From positions 45,204,218 through 45,268,217 of the forward strand of contig CM055909.1 in NCBI GenBank assembly GCA_029582155.1: 64,000 bases of DNA, read 5' to 3'. Origin of the DNA: Panopea generosa (taxonomy: Eukaryota; Mollusca; Bivalvia; Adapedonta; Hiatellidae). The notes under the pieces were generated by a model. The model was not told the origin of the DNA, did no database searches, and saw only the letters and a program-made list of their open reading frames with translations. The translations under genes and the position numbers were made by a program. Shown here piece by piece: positions 35,474-48,510 of this stretch; position 1 is the first letter of the stretch; every line of letters starts with the position of its first letter.

Positions 35474-35590
35474 CTACTGCAGTTTCTTAACATTTCCGCG
35501 GAGGAAGTTATCTGGTTTCCCACCAGCGGAAGTGGAACCACCTTCACTCACCCTGTCCTGAGTATCTTGCAAAGCTGTCAGGCTACGCTT
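35474..35590 (-). CDS. Candidate terminal coding exon, unknown protein
   Basis: This block is clearly GC-richer than its surroundings. On the minus strand it is open for 38 codons ending in TAG at 35476-35474, preceded by a possible acceptor (TTATAACCAG). The peptide is hydrophilic and reads KRSLTALQDTQDRVSEGG, then STSAGGKPDNFLRG, then NVKKLQ. Charged and small residues dominate, unlike the hydrophobic chance frames nearby. The frame stays open 10 codons further upstream, so the exon start is uncertain, and the acceptor has a weak pyrimidine tract. I do not recognise the protein. On the + strand the same DNA is also open (about 50 codons) but less protein-like. It could be the 3' end of a gene whose other exons lie further right, or a pseudogene. 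Confidence 0.35.
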   Translation of the reverse strand, partial: KRSLTALQDTQDRVSEGGSTSAGGKPDNFLRGNVKKLQ

Positions 35591-37780
35591 CTGGTTATAA
35601 GCATGTCGTATATTGTTGAGCTTTTAGTTATTCATGCAGATTAAGATATTTGGAATACCGCTTAAAATACATTTTCATTACGTGGATATCAATATAACGG
35701 CAAGGGAATTTAACTAAATGTACCATATTTGTAGTTGCCAAGTTTAAATAGTAAAATACACCAAATGTAATAAATCAGCTTTTTACACTCGACGATTTTG
35801 TTTTATATAGCAGTTAATAATTGATATATAGACATTTTTAGAAGAAAATCCCATGGCGATTCTTATAAAGATAAAGAAAATGTTACTGTTAGACAAAAAA
35901 TAAGTTATATCATTTCAGAATCAGAGGTTTTGCTTTTGATTATAGGAAATAGAATGTAATACATAATTATACGTATATTTATACTAGCTTTGTAACTTGA
36001 ATTTGAAGATTGGATATAGCCAGAGAATATGGAGACTATGGCTAAATAATTAGATCTTACAAGTTTGAATGTACATGTAAGGTTTATGTTCTGATTATGA
36101 TTACATGTTTTTGTTTCATAAATATAACCTGAATTTCAGTTATGTCTATCGAATTAAACCATATTGTTCTAGCAATTATTATTAGATTGGAAATGGAGAG
36201 AATATTACAAGCACATTTTGGCTAATTGTGTCAGTTAAATAAGGTCTGAACCTTACACATACATAAACAAAACCACACAGAGATCTGAACTTTATAATTA
36301 TGAGAAAGTGTGCTAGCGGCGGTTCTAGTCGATTCACGACCGCCTTTTAGGTTATACTTAGGCGTATGGTTACATGTAGCTAAAATGTTAGGAATATCAC
36401 TTCAATGTGCTGTTAATCAACAGCCCCCGAGGGGGAACACAGTAAAGTGGCGTATTCTCTAAATACTATCTACTTAGATGCCGGTAATAGAACGGTGCCT
36501 CAGCATTCAGTCGTCTTCAATTTACTTCGTTAGACACGACTAATTTAGTTGGTTTTGATTTCTGACTTAGCTTTTACTGTAACAGTTCTTAATTGATGTA
36601 AAGGTTGACCTCATATTTACTTCAAATGATTCATCCTCGTATATCAGATAACATATTATATCGAAACCTTTGAAAATCAAATCTGCAGCATCAGTTGAAG
36701 ATTGTCTTAAAAAGTGCAATTGGTTTCTTGTCTTTAAAATTGCTCTCTTTTTTCTGTGGCTTCTGAAAACTTGTCGAGATCATCTGCCAATAACAATAGG
36801 ATACCTATACATATATAGATTATACCAGGTTACACTTAAATTGTGCGGTTTATGCAATACGCATGTGGGTGATTTGATATTTCCTACCGTCAAGTTTTAT
36901 TATCAATTGACGACATAGTCTGGAGTACACATGAACCTGTTTGGGCATTTTGGTTGTGCTTGGTCCACTAACCAACAAGATGCGATAATACGTGTTGTTT
37001 CTTTAGTGCTTTTGTGGCCTCCATATTTTAAATACCTAATGCATTGTTTTTATGACTGTTGTTGTTATACCTGCGTTCTTTAAATACTACGTGTTATAGC
37101 TTATGTTTCATTAACATTTTACTAATTTAAAAATATTTAAATAATTAACTAAGCTTTGATTGGCAATTTACCTATAATATTATCAATATCAACGAAACTA
37201 TATATATATATTTTACTGGAACCAGTCTATTATCATGATCACCTGACTGCTTTTCTTAGATTAACGGTGTTAAGTATTTAAGTATATGTTGGTGAGTACA
37301 GTAGCCATGTTGATGATTTTTATTTTTGCCTTCATGCATCAACCCAACATTGAGACATACAAGGTATAATGGAATTGTAGGCTTATGTCGTATCATATAC
37401 TTAAGTAAACAATATTAAATAACTCATGTAAAAATCTACTTTAACATAAACATGCTAGTCTGTTAAGTGGGATTCACGACATACGATGGAAAATAGTCTT
37501 GGATACTAGGAACTATCAGAACAAATTGAAATTCATTTTCTAAGACGTCATTGTTTGTTGCAATTACGTTACCATAATACAGATTTAGAGGTCTGTGTGG
37601 TGCCATCATAACAATGGCCAACGCAGCATTGTCATTGTTTACAAGTAAAATAATGCAATATATAATCATGACTGTCTCATTATACATTCATTTACCGCTC
37701 TTTCTACTGTCGAAGAATCATAAAATGGTACTAGACACTTTAAACATTATAATCATATTCAATTAATATAAGGTTATTTT
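35591..37780. other. Non-coding stretch
   Basis: The 82-codon frame at 36670-36918 starts with a weakly PAN/apple-like VEDCLKKC but then becomes a hydrophobic chance frame. No repeat copy is seen. Confidence 0.35.
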
Positions 37781-38168
37781 ACAGTGTTTTGTACAATATG
37801 GGAATATATTGTACGAGTACCTATTGTGGTGAAAACCATATTGGACGAGACGCCACAATACGTAAGAGTACAATATTTTCCCATAATGTACAAAACACTT
37901 TAAATTGATCTTTATTTTATGCCTCAATCTGAAAGAAATTTATCAAAAGAGTTAAGAAAAATCAAGATCCTTTTAAATAAATAAACTTGTGTTCAAAGCA
38001 GCAGACGAATAGCGAGATAGATATTCGGATTTTTTCAACGTCATTGTTATGCGGAACATTTTGTCGGTTATTTGTTTTTATGGTTGAAATTTTTTTCCCT
38101 TTAAGTTTTAGTTTCCATCTTGAATTTTGAGCTGTAGAATGTAAAATGTATTGGATCCAATAAACTTA
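37781..38168 (-). repeat. Dispersed repeat E, copy 1, with 46-bp inverted repeat
   Basis: The reverse complement matches 61798-62143 over most of its length (shared TTGGATCCAATA, AAAATTCAAGATGG, CCGACAAAAT.TTCCGCAT, CGTCTGC.GCTTTGA, AACTCTTTTGAT.AATTTC). At its left end 37784-37829 and 37853-37898 form an inverted repeat of 46-bp arms (about 40 of 46 paired by hand) around a 23-bp spacer. Both copies end in the palindrome TATTGGATCCAATA. No coding capacity; class unknown. Confidence 0.75.
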
Positions 38169-39108
38169 TACAAATTGTACGGTCACATGGTAACATCTGG
38201 AGTAGGTGAATGGCTATACACGTGCATGTATATAATTATACCGAATATGAAATCGACAGCTATTATACATATATATAGTATAGAGTTATGCTCGCTCACG
38301 TGTTATGATGTGTAAGTATGTATGGTAGAATATTAAAAATAATGAGTTATTCTTTTATGTGTATGATTTAGCTGACAAAAAGAAAATGCTAGATTCTAAA
38401 ATATGAAAAAAGGTGACCAACTGTAGCATTCAAAGGATACACCCACCCAAACTGCATAAACACGATACTGTTTTGTACCTATGATAGATGCAAAACATAA
38501 AGATAAAAACGTTTATAGGTTTGTTTGTATTATTCAGTATATCAATAAATATCGATTAAGTTTTATGAATGAAAATGTTTATAAAAATTGTAGCTGAAAA
38601 GTATCAACCTCGACTTCAATATATGGTTAAAAATGTCATTTCTTTAAAGTATTACATTTTTGTTTATTCCCGTCAGCTTAGAAGAATTGCTAACAATAAA
38701 CAATTCCAAATAATACGCCGAATTGTGTTTTAAAATGTTTATATCATCTTTTACATACATGCATATTTGTTATTAAGCATTGGCGTTATATTTTATCCAT
38801 ATACTGTTATCGTGGCTGGTATCAAATAGACAAGGCATAAAAGTAATTTGATTTCAAAGATGTATTCATTTAATGCACCCTTTCATAAAATAGTTACCAA
38901 ACAAACTTGTTCTTGAACATTGCCATTAATGTCGCCTGCGCTTTTGATTAATTGTTTGAATAAGAAATATCTAGCTAACCACTTTAATGGCTTTTCAGTA
39001 GTAATATAAACGACAAAATAGAGGTGATTAATGTGATATATGCGATATATAAAGTACAGCGAACCGAGTCAGACATGTTTGCATATTTCAAAAGAAACAA
39101 CGAAAAAC
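38169..39108. other. Non-coding stretch
   Basis: No repeat copy or exon recognised. Confidence 0.4.
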
Positions 39109-39415
39109 ATAAATAATCTTGGTAATACAACAGAAAGCACTGTTCATTTAGACAATACAACAGAAAGCATGGATCATTTAAACAATACAATGGAAATCAT
39201 GATTTATTTAGGCAATACAAAGAAAAATATAGTTACTTAAGCACATTAACGAAAAGTATGTTTTTTTTAGGCAATTTAACGGAAAGCATGGTCGAAGTAG
39301 GCAATATAACGGAAAGCATGGTCTATTGAGGCAATATAACGGAAAGCATTGTCGATGTAGGCAATATAACGGAAAGCATGGTCGATGTAGGCAATATAAC
39401 GAAAAGCAGGGTTTA
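39109..39415 (+). repeat. 30-bp minisatellite, ~10 units
   Basis: The unit is close to GGCAATATAACGGAAAGCAT plus GGTCGATGTA. The last four or five copies are nearly identical and the first ones have drifted (for example ACAATACAACAGAAAGCATG). Since 30 is a multiple of three, the older part reads as a ten-residue peptide repeat (NTTESxxHLx) in a 66-codon frame at 39040-39240 that soon hits stops. Confidence 0.9.
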
Positions 39416-40411
39416 TTTATATGTTTCGCCGTGTGATGTAACGATTGGGGAAAGAGTGAGGTCGGGTGAACTTGTTAACCAGATTTAAATTTCCCAGTTG
39501 ACTCCTGCTTTTCTATGTTCGTTTTATATTTATTTCAATTATTCCAGTATTGCGAAAATATACCTATGTTTCTTTTGAATTTACGTCTCATTATCTGTAT
39601 ATATGATTTAATTTTTTTAAGGATTGATAGTGAAGTAAACTTGATAAAGTGAGTATTTGGCTCATTCTTATAACGTTGCCACACTACTATATCCTCGATT
39701 ATTGGCATATCAGTCAAACGCGTATATAAATACATTCATCTGCTGTCAGTTGATCATTTGTAATATCTTATAAATCTTCTGTTGGCAAAACGTATCCGAG
39801 GCAAGATGAAAGACTTCGTTTAATTGCATTGGCTCATAGGATAAAACATTAATACAACGCTTTTAACGTCACTTAGCGCATTGGATATAGCTGATTGATA
39901 GGTCGTCTTTATCCTATGAAAAATAAATTAATTAATTAAATAAACAACTAAAGTCAATACTATTGTGTTCCCTTGCGTCTTTTACTCAGTTGTTATAATG
40001 TAAACGAAACGGAAACCCGAGTCACCATAACCTGTCATAATCTTTCGGTAACACTATTTTAACCGTAAAATGGTTCCAATTAAAACACTGACAGTTCATG
40101 CATACATGTATGCGTACATGTATGTAAACGACTAAATTCTCTATAGGTTCAATGATGGACTTAACGAAATGCTCATGTTACTTTTAAGTATAAGCAAGTT
40201 ACCATAACACCATCTTTATATTGGTTTAAGAAAATAAATCATTTCTGTGCTAATCAGGCTACTAGAATATATATGAATTGTATTATCCTTCCCAAACGTC
40301 AAATCCATTTTCCCGGAAGCATCATTGTATCCAATTAAGAATTAATTTTAATGAAAACTTTATAAAGCTAAACAATGATAATATATTAATATATTTTATA
40401 AGCAGAGTCAA
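39416..40411. other. Non-coding stretch
   Basis: Contains a short dyad-rich motif near 40099-40130 (CATGCATACATGTATGCGTA). Nothing else recognised. Confidence 0.4.
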
Positions 40412-40660
40412 GGGTCCTCCGTGCTCGAGTGATCTAAGATCTAAGATCGCCGTCTTAAGATCATTTATCTCTCAACACTAAGATCGTACGTTCGAGTCCC
40501 GCTCGCTCCAAAAAATATATTTGAGAAACGTTGCCAGTTTCCTGCGAAAGGACAATGATTCTACTCAGATTCATTCTGAGGTTTTCCCCTACCCATAAAA
40601 ACTGGATATACCATATATAACAATGTGTGCAAAATGGCGATAAAACCCATTAAAAGAATA
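40412..40660 (+). mobile_element. SINE family B, near-complete
   Basis: Head TCCGTGCTCGAGTGATCTAA with a duplicated GATCTAA segment, a long variable region, B-box CGTTCGAGTCCCGCTCGCTCC, body with GTTGCCAGTTTCCTGCGAAA and AAAAACTGGATATACCAT, and tail AAATGGCGATAAAACCCATT. Matches 21680-21930 on the opposite strand. A 67-codon frame at 40278-40481 overlaps its head and is not a gene. Confidence 0.82.
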
Positions 40661-42040
40661 AATACTTATTTGTTTTGTCCTTCGAACACTTACCCAATAC
40701 ATACGTAATTATGTTACTTTAAAGATCACTGAAAGCAATACCCACAACTGTCAAATCTGTTTACAGATTGAATATATTTCTATGTTATCTCCAGTTTACA
40801 ATTACTCCTATGGGGATATGAAAATTAGTTTTATGTTACATTGTACCGCCATTTATGTCTTTATGTCTAGAATGTTAGATTTGCATTCTTGAAATGATAC
40901 GCCCGCTAGTCTATAGATCTGTATACACATCGTTAAGTGAAAAAAAAATGATCTGGCTTTATTTATTTTTAATAATAATAATTTTTCTTAAAAAAAAAAA
41001 AACGGCAAAATTCTTAGTTTTTTTTTATTTTAAATAATTGTACTATCATTACAAACTAGACATGTGATAAATGAATAGCTTACCCATGTTATCCAAAGAC
41101 TTATTATTATAACTTACTTGACCATAGGAGCTAGTCTCTTATACCATAAGAACATGGAATAGAGGGAAACAAATATCTAACAACAGAATTTATATAAATA
41201 GATTTTGTACCAATAAACGCAAAAGTTAACAGTATTACACTAATTTTCTCATTTATTTCATGTGATTATCTTGTTATACATTTATATATAAAGAGAGAGT
41301 GAGCCGACTTGAATCAAATTGAATATATATATATAAAAGATTCATCCATAACAACTCAACCTTATTATATTAAACTTTTTTCGTTAAATATCAATTTAAG
41401 TGTCCATAATCCGCCATAATCCGCCATAAAAAACAAAATAATTGTTATAAATATCCAGGAAATTGTCCAATTGCATGTATTCTTTATATAGGAGAGAATA
41501 AAGTCGCTAGAAAAGCATTAAAGTCTGCAAGAATGATGAATGAAATAAAATAAAAACTAAAACGTGCAGTCTGCAAGAATGATGAAGTGCGGGTTAATTT
41601 AAAAATATTTTACAATTTCTCTATAAAAGTTTCTTTCAAAATGTTAATGTCATTTTGAATATTTTGGAAAGAATATTGATCCGGTAGTAGGTAAAGGACG
41701 ATGAAACATGGCAAATGTATAATAATGACAATGTGATGCCTTTTATCAATTTCAAATTTATTTCTTATTATTTAAGGCATCCGTAGTATTTCTCACCTGA
41801 TATACTACATGTACCTTTAATTTGATTGTACATCTTTTCGTACGATTAGTATCGTAATATCTAAAAAAGACTCGCTTGTCATATGGCAGCTGCGAAAGGT
41901 CACCTCGTTCTTATGACTCAGCGTTGGTAGTGTCTTTGTTCCTAGTGGGATCATGATTTTTATGCAATACGGCTCGAAAATAATATGACCTAGCCACTCT
42001 TTCCCGTTATCCGTGCTGGAAAACCAGAATTCGATCACAT
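40661..42040. other. Non-coding stretch
   Basis: Holds two short local duplications: CCATAATCCG repeated near 41405-41425, and a GTCTGCAAGAATGATGAA block at about 41523 and 41569. No exon recognised. Confidence 0.45.
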
Positions 42041-42125
42041 CTATACAGATATCAGCAAGTAACTAACAACATTCTCCATTCTAATTACACTGTGTGTAGC
42101 GGTGAGAGACGAATGACAACGAGAG
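42041..42125 (-). mobile_element. SINE family C, internal fragment
   Basis: Matches the middle of the inverted copy at 55838-56092: ATCAGCAAGTAACT at 42051 and AGCGGTGAGAGACGAATGA at 42099, with the same spacing. Neither end is present. Confidence 0.65.
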
Positions 42126-43212
42126 TTGATCACAGTTTTTTTATAGAAGCTTCTTTAAAATAGAATATACAAATATGGTCAGTCCTTTCTTACATCATTC
42201 CGTCTTTTAGAAATCATTTCTATAGTACATGTAAGTATCTCCACGAAGCCAAGTAACTCTGACGGGACCATAATTTGGTATATCCATGAAGCCGGTCATA
42301 AAAGTCATGTTTAAGAAGGGCTTGATATGTCTCTCAATCCTATGCATTAGACGCTTTGTTATGTGTTAAATAATTAATGAGCGTCTGATTGCGATGGCAA
42401 CCTTATATATAGAGATGAACTTTTCTTACATTTCCTCTTATATTCATTTAACTTCCGACGTAGACGTTACCTGCTGCAAGGGAATAGTTCTCTCATTTTT
42501 ACAACACACATACAGAGACGCATACATTGTGTCCTTTTTGTACAGGATCACACATATATACCCTGCCAAATGAATACAGTTGTTAAGGTGCTACATATGT
42601 AAAACCATTAATTATATGTGCATAAAATATATTCCATTTGGAAAACTATTATTTAACGTAAAGTATGACTCTAATTAAGAATTTGTGTTATGTGTATGAC
42701 TATAGAGGAACATATATATAGGGAGGGGATCTTGTTAAATTATTGTCGCAATCACAATATTTAAAAGGTCCACTCAACACTGAAATGAGTATACTTGGAA
42801 TTTTCAGCGCCAAAGTGAACTATTAACCTCGGAAAACTTATTGTGTTCAGAAGCTTAAATGAAGATTTGATTTTGGAACATTTTAGAATAGCTTTTGTGC
42901 TTGAACTTGACATAGTTCTGTATTTTTTGTTTTGATGTGACGTTTTAAGTTTGAACCAGTTTTCTAGCATAATGCTGTATAGACAACCTTTTAAGTGCTT
43001 AATTTATATTATTGTAATTTATTAAAAATGTCAAATTGTGCTGGTAAATGCCAGAAAATGCTCCTTGTAGCCTGTTTTTTTAGCCAGCCTGATTACATTA
43101 CCAAAGATTGTCATTATCGTTTTATCTAGGTCTACAATGAGTATTGAGTTGTCTTCAAAAAACTAATTTTATAATGGAAAATACACAAAATTGTTATATA
43201 AGAAAACACCGT

Positions 43213-43215
<3 letters not shown>
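42126..43215. other. Non-coding stretch
   Basis: No repeat copy or exon recognised. Confidence 0.35.

Positions 43216-43277
<62 letters not shown>
43216..43277. repeat. (TA)n microsatellite, 62 bp
   Basis: Uninterrupted alternating TA for about 31 units. It is self-complementary and probably highly length-variable. Confidence 0.95.
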
Positions 43278-43280
<3 letters not shown>

Positions 43281-44128
43281 TTATATGGATTTTTAAATAG
43301 ACCATACGTTACAGTCATTTAATATTACAAATCTTGGCTTTATTACTTGTAATTGACATTAATATAGTGAAATATAGTTTGAGCATATATACCAATTACA
43401 AAAATTCGAATATAACACCCATTTTAAGTTCAATAATTGCATTATACTAAGACAATTGGCTTCCTTTTTGAAATAAACATTAATAATATCCATTAATTTG
43501 ATAAAAATATGTCAAATTCGGATTTCTATAACTCAATTATAACAAATGTTTATATGAGTAATAGTAAAACGTCATCTGCGTACAGTGGGAAATATATCAG
43601 TAGTTGAATAATTATATAGTTTACTCAAAAGAACGCCAACAATGCATCAGTAGGGGACTTGAAAATAACACTTTTTTAAATATTCCGCAAAAAATTGATA
43701 TAAGTTATGTTTCTGCCTTTATATTAATCTACCTGCAGTTGTCTTGCTTTTATCTAAAACAACCGAAGTTTGAATCCCCGTCGTTGTTAATTGACGTTAG
43801 TCAATTGGCCCATTTCATGGGTTTGGATGAGTACCTAAGGTCAATATAGTGTAATCGTCGTTAATTTTGCTTTCAGAGAAAACTTTTAGAAAATGCACGA
43901 TTTGTTCTTTATTCTATATGTTTATCAACCAAGCCGGACTCAAACATTTAAACTCAGACAGTTTTCATTTCCTCATATCCAGCAGTTTGTTAAGAGATAT
44001 ATAGTAGATATTATTCGTCAGTATCACTTTTCTTTAGATAGTTCTTATATTTTTAGAGTCACTGTGTATGATTTTTTCGTGAAATGCACGATGTTTAAGT
44101 GACACGCTACATACATGTACTACTTTAC
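43278..44128. other. Non-coding stretch
   Basis: Two open frames of 69-81 codons (43604-43849, 43893-44102) have no recognisable domain. A good acceptor-like TTGCTTTCAG at 43875 is not followed by an exon with a usable donor. Confidence 0.35.
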
Positions 44129-45440
44129 ATATTTATATTAACATGTTACTGTTTAACGAACCGAACGCCAAATGATGCTTTATGTACGATTTCGTTTTCT
44201 ATGAATATAATAGATATATAATAAACATAAACTGCGACTAATGAGAAAATGAAGATATAATGATAACTAAAACTGTTAATATATGTTGGTTACCAGAATG
44301 TTAACATATGTCTATAACCATTAATTGCATAAAGACTTGTTTCGATTCATTTAAAGAAGTTTGAATAGACATTTACTTTACTTTGGCATCGTTACGTATA
44401 GTCGTATATACTCTGACATACGTAGATAGATATCAGATAGATATCAGAACATGCTCAATAAACAGAGTATGATGTTTTCATCTTTCGACTCATTCGTTAT
44501 AAAGGGATTCGATTAGAATAGTATCAATATTTATCAGCATGATATCATAATGACAACTTGATTTTATTTTGATAAAAATAAACCATGTCTTGTATATTAT
44601 GCCAACCTGATCTCTGCTGTGTTTGGCCTTGTTACTTTATTTACTTCTAACACTTTCAATTCACGTTAGTAGGAGTGTAATGGTATTTACTTTAGATTGT
44701 ATTTTAAATAAAACTTTATGAAGCCAAATAATAATAATTTAAAGTAGTGTGTAAACGGATGTGTGTATGTATCATCTTAATAACATCCATATATTATACA
44801 AAGTATATTACTTGAATCTTCTAAATCTGCAGAATGTATTACTTGTATAATTCTCGCTTTTTAGTGCCACTATGAGGGTGATATAATTAACTTTATGTTT
44901 ACACTGTACTGCTATACGCCTCCTCAAACATGGATTGTGTGACTTGCTTTAAAGAAAACGGAATTCTTACTTGTATGTTTAGATGTCTTTATATTTCTCA
45001 AGTAAAGTGCAAATATTGATGAAAATATCATGGAAACACGCAACAATGGAAACAACACCAAATAATTTAAATAACTAACATGCTTATCTTTACACATATA
45101 TGTAGTACAAATGTGTTTATCTTTAGCATATGTTTATCAAATGCTATTACAATTTAAATTTAGGTATTATTAACACATATTTATATAAATGTGAGGCTGC
45201 GTATATAATATAAATTGTACACTTCAAACAATTGTAACCAAATTTGAGTTGTATTACTGAGTCCTCTCTCATCCTTAAATACAAGATCACAATAGAACAT
45301 ATTGCTCTTTATATATACGGCAATGACGACTGCTTACACTTGTAAAGATTCAATTAGCAACTTTTATATGAAATATCCCATTTACCTTTGAAGCTCTCAA
45401 ATAATTCACTCCAGTACTCCCATGTGTTTTCACTAAACTG
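44129..45440 (+). repeat. Old segmental duplication, copy 1
   Basis: The first 270 bp align with 46427-46720 (TTAACGAACCGAACGCC, AATATAATAGA, TAAACATAAACTGCGACTAA, GATATAATGATA, GAAGTTTGAATAGAC). A second block near 45340 (GATTCAATTAGCAACTT) matches 47204. Similarity between these blocks is weak, so the duplication has many indels or consists of separate pieces. Confidence 0.6.
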
Positions 45441-45756
45441 TCTTAATTATGTATATTGGATTATGCTGCCTGAGATGATGTTTAAAAGTTGTATTTTCTA
45501 TAAGAGCCGGGTTATTCTGTTAAGGGGACATAACATTCAAAGTAGCTAGTTGATACGACAGTTATTACAAATATATATAGCCTGCACTAAATACAATCGC
45601 GTTCACAAAGTCGAACAGAAGGTGACAACAGAGTTACAGCCAAGGAATAGTATGACAAGCGGGAAATAAATGTAATGCACCACCCGAAAATGATAAATGT
45701 ATGCCGATCAAGACACGCAACACAGACACGATAACACCATTTACACAATAACTGCA

Positions 45757-45941
45757 TGTACGGTCAAATATGGGCAAGCAGTCACCTATGTTAAGCAGCC
45801 ATCTGTTCTAAGCAACTATGTGTTGTATTTCCCGTTTCTATGCTTTAAGAGTAAACTAACTTGTATTTAGCATCAACCTGTCTTAAAATGCCACTTTGCT
45901 CCTTCCATTGACTGGTTGCTTATGACAGATTTCGCTGTATG
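45757..45941 (+). mobile_element. MITE family C, copy 1
   Basis: About 185 bp, aligning end to end with 48134-48320: start ATGTACGGTCAAATATGGGC, interior AGCAGTCACCTATGTTAAGC and TTAGCATCAACCTGTCTTAA, end TTGACTGGTTGCTTATGACA then GCTGTATG. The terminal repeats are more diverged than in the 48134 copy. Confidence 0.7.
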
Positions 45942-45969
45942 TAGAACAATACAAACTTAAGTTAGTGGT

Positions 45970-46126
45970 TTCCTCTATAACGCAACCACTTTTCTTAAAC
46001 AGCCACATTGTCTATTAAACATATTGACAGTTATAGTATAAATCAACCTCACTTGTAATAAGCAGTCACATGTCTTAAGGTGTCATTTTTGCTCTTTTCC
46101 TTGAATGGTTGCGTAATACAAGTTAT
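45970..46126 (+). mobile_element. MITE family C, copy 2 (diverged)
   Basis: Begins about 30 bp after copy 1 and follows the same order of motifs (AACGCAACCACTTTTCTTAA, AAATCAACCTCACTTGTAAT, GTCTTAAGGTGTCATTTTTG, GAATGGTTGCGTAA). The left terminal repeat is not recognisable. The 69-codon frame at 46080-46289 starts inside it and is not a gene. Confidence 0.55.
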
Positions 46127-46426
46127 ACTGCATATACAACACAGTCAGTCATATAGAATACGTGACAACAGCGGTTGGTGTCGTTATCGTTTAAAGTCGG
46201 TTCAGCGTTCTTACGTTGTCCCGATGCATAGCATACATGATACTATTGTAAGATATACTTTTATAAGCGTCAATCTTCACATAGCATAATATACATTATT
46301 ATTATTGCATGTTACACTAACACATATAAGTACATGTGACACCCTCACATACATTTAGATCAACTCATACTGTTTATATGGCATTCAAATTAAATTTACC
46401 AATTTGTTACACATCCGTAACTATAT

Positions 46427-47300
46427 GTTTCTACATTTACCCCGTAACTGTATTTAATGAACCGAACACTAAGTATCGCTCTACATATATATTTTTGTTT
46501 TGTCTTGGAATATAATAGACCTGTAATAACATAGACTGCAACTAACGAAATAATGAGGATATAATGATAGAAATCAATCGAATTGGAACTATAAGCCGTT
46601 GTTGATTACCAGACTGCTAACATCTGTCTATAGCTACTAATTGCTAATAAACCTTTTACAGAGTTTGGAGAAGTTTGAATAGACCTTGAATTTATGTTTG
46701 CATTTTGTCTGTGTATTTATGATTTTAAAATATACATTTTTATTTTGTAGTCCTTTTAGGCAAACAAACACTTTCATCAGTGTACTGATCAACATTAGAA
46801 TACTATGGTAGTTATTAAACATTAGAATTGTTATCAACATATTCAATAAAACCAAGAATTGTGATAAGGATCACACACGCTATATCTGACGTGAACTTCC
46901 TACATTATATCCATTTTGTACCAACTGGCGCTTTCTTCTCTCTTTATTTGAAGCTGTGAATCGATGAATTGCGAAACGTCTACCCGTTGTGAACAACTCT
47001 GTGTTTTAGTTATGAGTCTAATCTTAATAAAGCCAGGGTGGTCTACAGTGCTTAAGCGTTGCTTTTGTGATTTGGCGCAAAACGTTTAGTAAATCTATAT
47101 TGAAGAAGACGAGCATCTTTGTAATTGATTGTCTAACTAAACACCACGTCGTTGTCCTTATTTTATCTATACGACAATTGGGATGACAATAACAATGTAT
47201 CTAGATTCAATTAGCTACTTGGTATGCAATACCTCATTTATTTGATATAAAGTTCGACGTTTGTTAGTCTTAACAAAGCGTGCACACCATTCGTGTATTT
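46427..47300 (+). repeat. Old segmental duplication, copy 2
   Basis: Counterpart of 44129-45440, shorter by several hundred bases. The clearest match is 46450-46700. Confidence 0.6.
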
Positions 47301-48133
47301 TAGATGATGTCTGTAACGTTTTATGTTGATTTGTCTGTTCGCTGGAATGGTATGGAAAATGGAATGTGAAGCAGGGCTACGGAAACATCTAAAAAAGAAC
47401 GAATATATATCCAATAATTTACTTGCACTTTAAAGGACACTGTCACCACAATATAATTAACACACTCAATATAATCTACAAACCTAATAAATACAAGATA
47501 CGTCAAATGAATGTGTCATCGGAGGTCGCTTCATATTGGAACGGTCAGTTCTGAACCGCCACTAGGGTTTTTTTCCACATTGTCACTAGAAGTTGTTCTT
47601 CGCTGTTTTGTCCTATCGTAAAATGAAATAAGGTTTTACATACTGTTAGGGTAACTCTATGTCGTTATTCAAGTTTTTATTCGTAATATCCAGAAGTTTA
47701 AGTTTTTGGTGTAAAATACAGCTGGTTTCTAAAATACTGTTATAATGAAAGTGAAAATGAAATCCATGATCTCATAAATTTCTTTTAAAAATTTTCTTTT
47801 GGACCGAAAGCATGAAGGAGACGGTCTACTTGTAAATGCTGTGTCTGTTTCGTACACATGTTTTCAAATAAGTGCCGCTTGCTTCATAGACTAACCAGTC
47901 TTAACCATTTTTGATGGTTGCTTTTAAAAATAAACAAACGTTAAAATGATAAAGATTAGTTAGTCACGCGTTATCGTTTACACTAACCGGGTCAGGTATT
48001 TAGTAAAAAAAGACCGGTTTGCTATATTTATTGCACATCCATTATAATATCAAACTAATATAGTATTTTCGTACACGAGCACGTCTCAAACCCGAGAATA
48101 GGTAAGAAAATTTACTATTTTTAAGTTTTTAAA
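47301..48133. other. Non-coding stretch
   Basis: No repeat copy or exon recognised. Confidence 0.35.
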
Positions 48134-48320
48134 TATACAGTAAAACCTGTGTAAGCAGTCACCTCTATTAAGCAGCCACCTGTCTTAAGCAACCATGTTT
48201 TATATGTCACATTTCTATACTTTTAGAGTAAATTAACCTGTATTAAGCAACAACCTGTCTTAAAATGTCACATTTGCTCTTTCCATTGACTGGCTGCTTA
48301 AAAACAGGTTTGACTGTATA
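48134..48320 (+). mobile_element. MITE family C, best copy with terminal inverted repeats
   Basis: The left end TATACAGTAAAACCTGTGTA and the reverse complement of the right end TATACAGTCAAACCTGTTTT agree at 15 of the first 16 bases, and both lead into AAGCAG. The TATA at each border would fit a TA target duplication as made by Tc1/mariner-type transposases (inference). 187 bp, no coding capacity. Confidence 0.82.
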
Positions 48321-48372
48321 AATTTTTAAACAATTGTTCGTTTTGACTTTTTTTAACTAAAAACAGCCATTT

Positions 48373-48510
48373 AGTTTAAACTTGTGTTATTTTATTTTGA
48401 TTGAGAAACAAGTTATTACAACCGATACAAAGAACGCTCGAAGTCTTCCTCGGTAAAACAAGTACTAAGCATATAAAGCGAATAAAGTGAATAAAGTAGC
48501 TGTGTCGGAG
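48373..48510 (-). mobile_element. SINE family D, partial copy
   Basis: Opens with AGTTTAAACTTG and TTTTGATTGAGAAACAAG as in the other inverted copies, continues through GCTCGAAGTCTTCCTCGGTA and ends in AGCTGTGTCGGAG. The tRNA-like head is missing. Confidence 0.65.

Noticed and set aside
36670-36918. Possible PAN/apple domain start (SAASVEDCLKKC)
   Set aside because: Only the first twelve residues fit. The rest is hydrophobic and lacks the later cysteines, and there is no signal peptide or splice evidence.
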